Below, piece after piece: positions 62,728 to 64,000 of a stretch of DNA of 64,000 nucleotides. The stretch lies in contig NZ_LMEC01000011.1 of the NCBI RefSeq assembly GCF_001425265.1, positions 187,585 through 251,584 of the forward strand, read 5' to 3'. Under the pieces are notes generated by a model. The model was not told where the DNA came from. It did not search any database and worked only from the letters and a program-made list of their open reading frames with translations. The translations under genes were made by a program, and so were the position numbers. How positions within the stretch are numbered: position 1 is the first letter of the stretch; each line of letters begins with the position of its first letter. Source of the DNA: Massilia sp. Root418 (GTDB taxonomy: Bacteria; Pseudomonadota; Gammaproteobacteria; Burkholderiales; Burkholderiaceae_D).

Positions 62728-63651
62728 CTACTTCGCCGCCGCCAGATTAGGCGGCGCATTGGTCGGCAGTGCATCATTGGCTGGCGCAACAGGGCGCTGT
62801 GTCCCCGGCGCGATCGACACCCCCGGCGCCCCCGCCGGCTGCTGCAAGCCCTGCACCGCGCGCACCGTCCTGTCGGCCGCGCGCTGCAGCACGATATGCC
62901 GGTTGCGGTCCTCCAGGCTGCGTTCATTCTCCTTATGCCACAGGTGATACACCTCGGTGGCAAACGCCCCCTCCTTGCGCATCACCCCGGCGTTAAACAA
63001 GCGCACCACCAGGTCCGAATCCTCGTGCCCCCAGCCCTGGAAGCTCTCATCAAAGCCATTCACCGCGTCCAGGTCGCTGCGCCACACGCCCAGGTTGCAG
63101 CTCTTGATGCGGCGCCAGCTGAAGCGGCGGCTCTCGCGGCCCACGTCGGGCAAGGTCAGCACGGTCTGCAGGAATTTATTCAGGTCGCCGGTCAGGCGCA
63201 GCTTCAGCTTGTCCCACAGCGTCAGGCCGCGCAGGTTGAGGCGCTCGGCCAGCAGGCGCAGGGTGTAGCCGGGGCTGAGCAGCACGCGGCTGCCGGTCAC
63301 CAGGTAGCCGCGCCTGGCCAGCTTGCGGTGCTGGCTGATGAAGCTCGGCTGCGGCATGCAGTCGCCGTCCAGGAACACGATATAGTCGCCGCTGGCAGCC
63401 AGGATGCCCTGGTTGCGGGCGCGCGCGGCGCGGAAACCTTCGTCGGGCTGCCACACGTGCAGCAGCGGCACGGGCGAGCGGCGCCTCAGGTTTTCCACGC
63501 ACTGGCGCGTGTTGTGGGTGGAGCCGTCATCAGCGATAATGATTTCGAATTGATTATCGTCTTGGCAGAAGCATGCCTCCAGCACTGCCGCCAGGGCATC
63601 GGGCCGGTTGTAGGTCGTGATGATGACAGATATTTTTGACGCTTGTTGCAT
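62728..63651 (-). CDS. Family 2 glycosyltransferase, LPS-type
   Basis: A 307-residue cytosolic GT-A enzyme. KISVIITTYNRPDALAAVLE, the UDP-binding IIADDGSTHNT, the metal-binding VFLDGDCMPQPS and a FDESFQGWGHEDSDLVVRLF segment are typical of LPS-core or polysaccharide galactosyl/N-acetylgalactosyl transferases. The last ~45 residues are Pro/Ala-rich and probably disordered. It is divergent from the O-antigen-ligase-like gene with a 52-bp gap, suggesting an LPS-core locus continues to the right. Confidence 0.85.
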   Translation of the reverse strand: MQQASKISVIITTYNRPDALAAVLEACFCQDDNQFEIIIADDGSTHNTRQCVENLRRRSPVPLLHVWQPDEGFRAARARNQGILAASGDYIVFLDGDCMPQPSFISQHRKLARRGYLVTGSRVLLSPGYTLRLLAERLNLRGLTLWDKLKLRLTGDLNKFLQTVLTLPDVGRESRRFSWRRIKSCNLGVWRSDLDAVNGFDESFQGWGHEDSDLVVRLFNAGVMRKEGAFATEVYHLWHKENERSLEDRNRHIVLQRAADRTVRAVQGLQQPAGAPGVSIAPGTQRPVAPANDALPTNAPPNLAAAK

Positions 63652-63703
63652 GAAGTGGATGCTGCCTGTGCTGATTTTGCAAGAATAAGCTCACAAAACA
63701 TTA

Positions 63704-64000
63704 ATGAATAATACTTTTACAAAAAAAAACATTCTGCAAGACAACGCGCTATCTTATCTCATCCACAGTCTGATTTTCCTGCTGCCGGCCTTGACGCTGA
63801 TCACACGATTCGGCGTGAGCGCGGTCGGTTTTGCCTTTCTGCTGGCCGGTATCGTCTGCTGGCGGGCAGCAAAACCCCGCTTCGTGCGCCATCTTACTGA
63901 GGTTCGGCTGGTTTTAACAGCGTTCGGTGCCAGTTTCGTCTTTGCGCTCGCGGGTCTATTGTTGCATCCCGACATACAATTGCGCGCACTGGAGAAACCG
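63704..64000 (+). CDS. O-antigen ligase-like membrane protein (5' part only)
   Basis: ATG at 63704 opens a frame that runs off the window (99 codons visible). It begins MNNTFTKKNILQDNALSYLI and has three hydrophobic segments, then HPDIQLRALEKP, a feature of the O-antigen ligase/polymerase (WaaL/Wzy-like) first periplasmic loop. The full protein would be ~400 residues. Codon use and AT content at the 5' end (63660-63740) are lower in GC than neighbours, common for surface-polysaccharide genes. Identification as ligase rather than polymerase is uncertain. Confidence 0.65.
   Translation, partial: MNNTFTKKNILQDNALSYLIHSLIFLLPALTLITRFGVSAVGFAFLLAGIVCWRAAKPRFVRHLTEVRLVLTAFGASFVFALAGLLLHPDIQLRALEKP

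Overview
The window is one contig piece of a high-GC betaproteobacterium, most likely family Oxalobacteraceae (Massilia, Duganella or Janthinobacterium type). The basis is the GC-rich third codon positions, the protein family set (DUF4214/RTX proteins with a PrtD-type secretion system, RhlE, LpxO, VirK/YbjX, CheB with a zinc-type tail) and the dense ATGA/GTGA start-stop overlaps. Both ends cut genes: a MarR regulator on the left and an O-antigen-ligase-like gene on the right. No rRNA, tRNA, CRISPR array, insertion sequence or prophage was recognised. Layout. 1-8.7 kb holds small regulators with their targets (MarR/siderophore-interacting reductase, MFS/HxlR/exported protein), several lineage-specific Ala-rich membrane proteins and a lipid A hydroxylase. 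8.9-16.8 kb holds a chemoreceptor with a CheR-tether tail, a two-component-propeller diguanylate cyclase, an RhlE helicase and a glycosyltransferase. 16.9-32.4 kb, all on the minus strand, is an ABC-transporter-dependent O-polysaccharide cluster: Wzm/Wzt with a terminal-cap-binding domain, an FkbM methyltransferase fused to a long coiled coil, a 1022-residue tandem glycosyltransferase, further glycosyltransferases, two tandem-duplicated GT-C-like membrane proteins and a WecE/WecD pair for a 4-amino-4,6-dideoxyhexose. 32.5-36.8 kb, also minus, holds a Crp-type regulator, a VanZ-like protein, a TPR/beta-barrel protein and a CHASE2 adenylate cyclase. 37-48.6 kb, plus, holds a FecR protein, a cysteine-free 1440-residue DUF4214/RTX surface protein with strongly biased codons, an unknown 178-residue protein and a full type I secretion system (ABC, HlyD-like, TolC-like). 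48.7-64 kb holds two divergent acyltransferase-3 genes, trhO, a 5'-truncated cheB-like gene beside a Phd/VapC toxin-antitoxin pair, dnaE, a secreted M10 metalloprotease carrying the same DUF4214 module, a VirK/YbjX protein, a MASE1 histidine kinase with a FixJ-type regulator, and the start of another LPS glycosyltransferase/ligase group. How it fits together. Three perfect CRP-consensus palindromes (TGTGA-N6-TCACA) lie upstream of fecR, of the giant surface protein and of the type I secretion operon. The same locus encodes a CRP-type regulator with an intact cAMP pocket and recognition helix, and an apparently active class III adenylate cyclase with an extracytoplasmic CHASE2 sensor. I infer a self-contained cAMP circuit controlling export of a surface-layer-like protein. 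Its position next to an ABC-dependent O-polysaccharide cluster recalls the RsaA S-layer locus of Caulobacter, where the S-layer is anchored to such a polysaccharide. That analogy is inference and is marked as such below.
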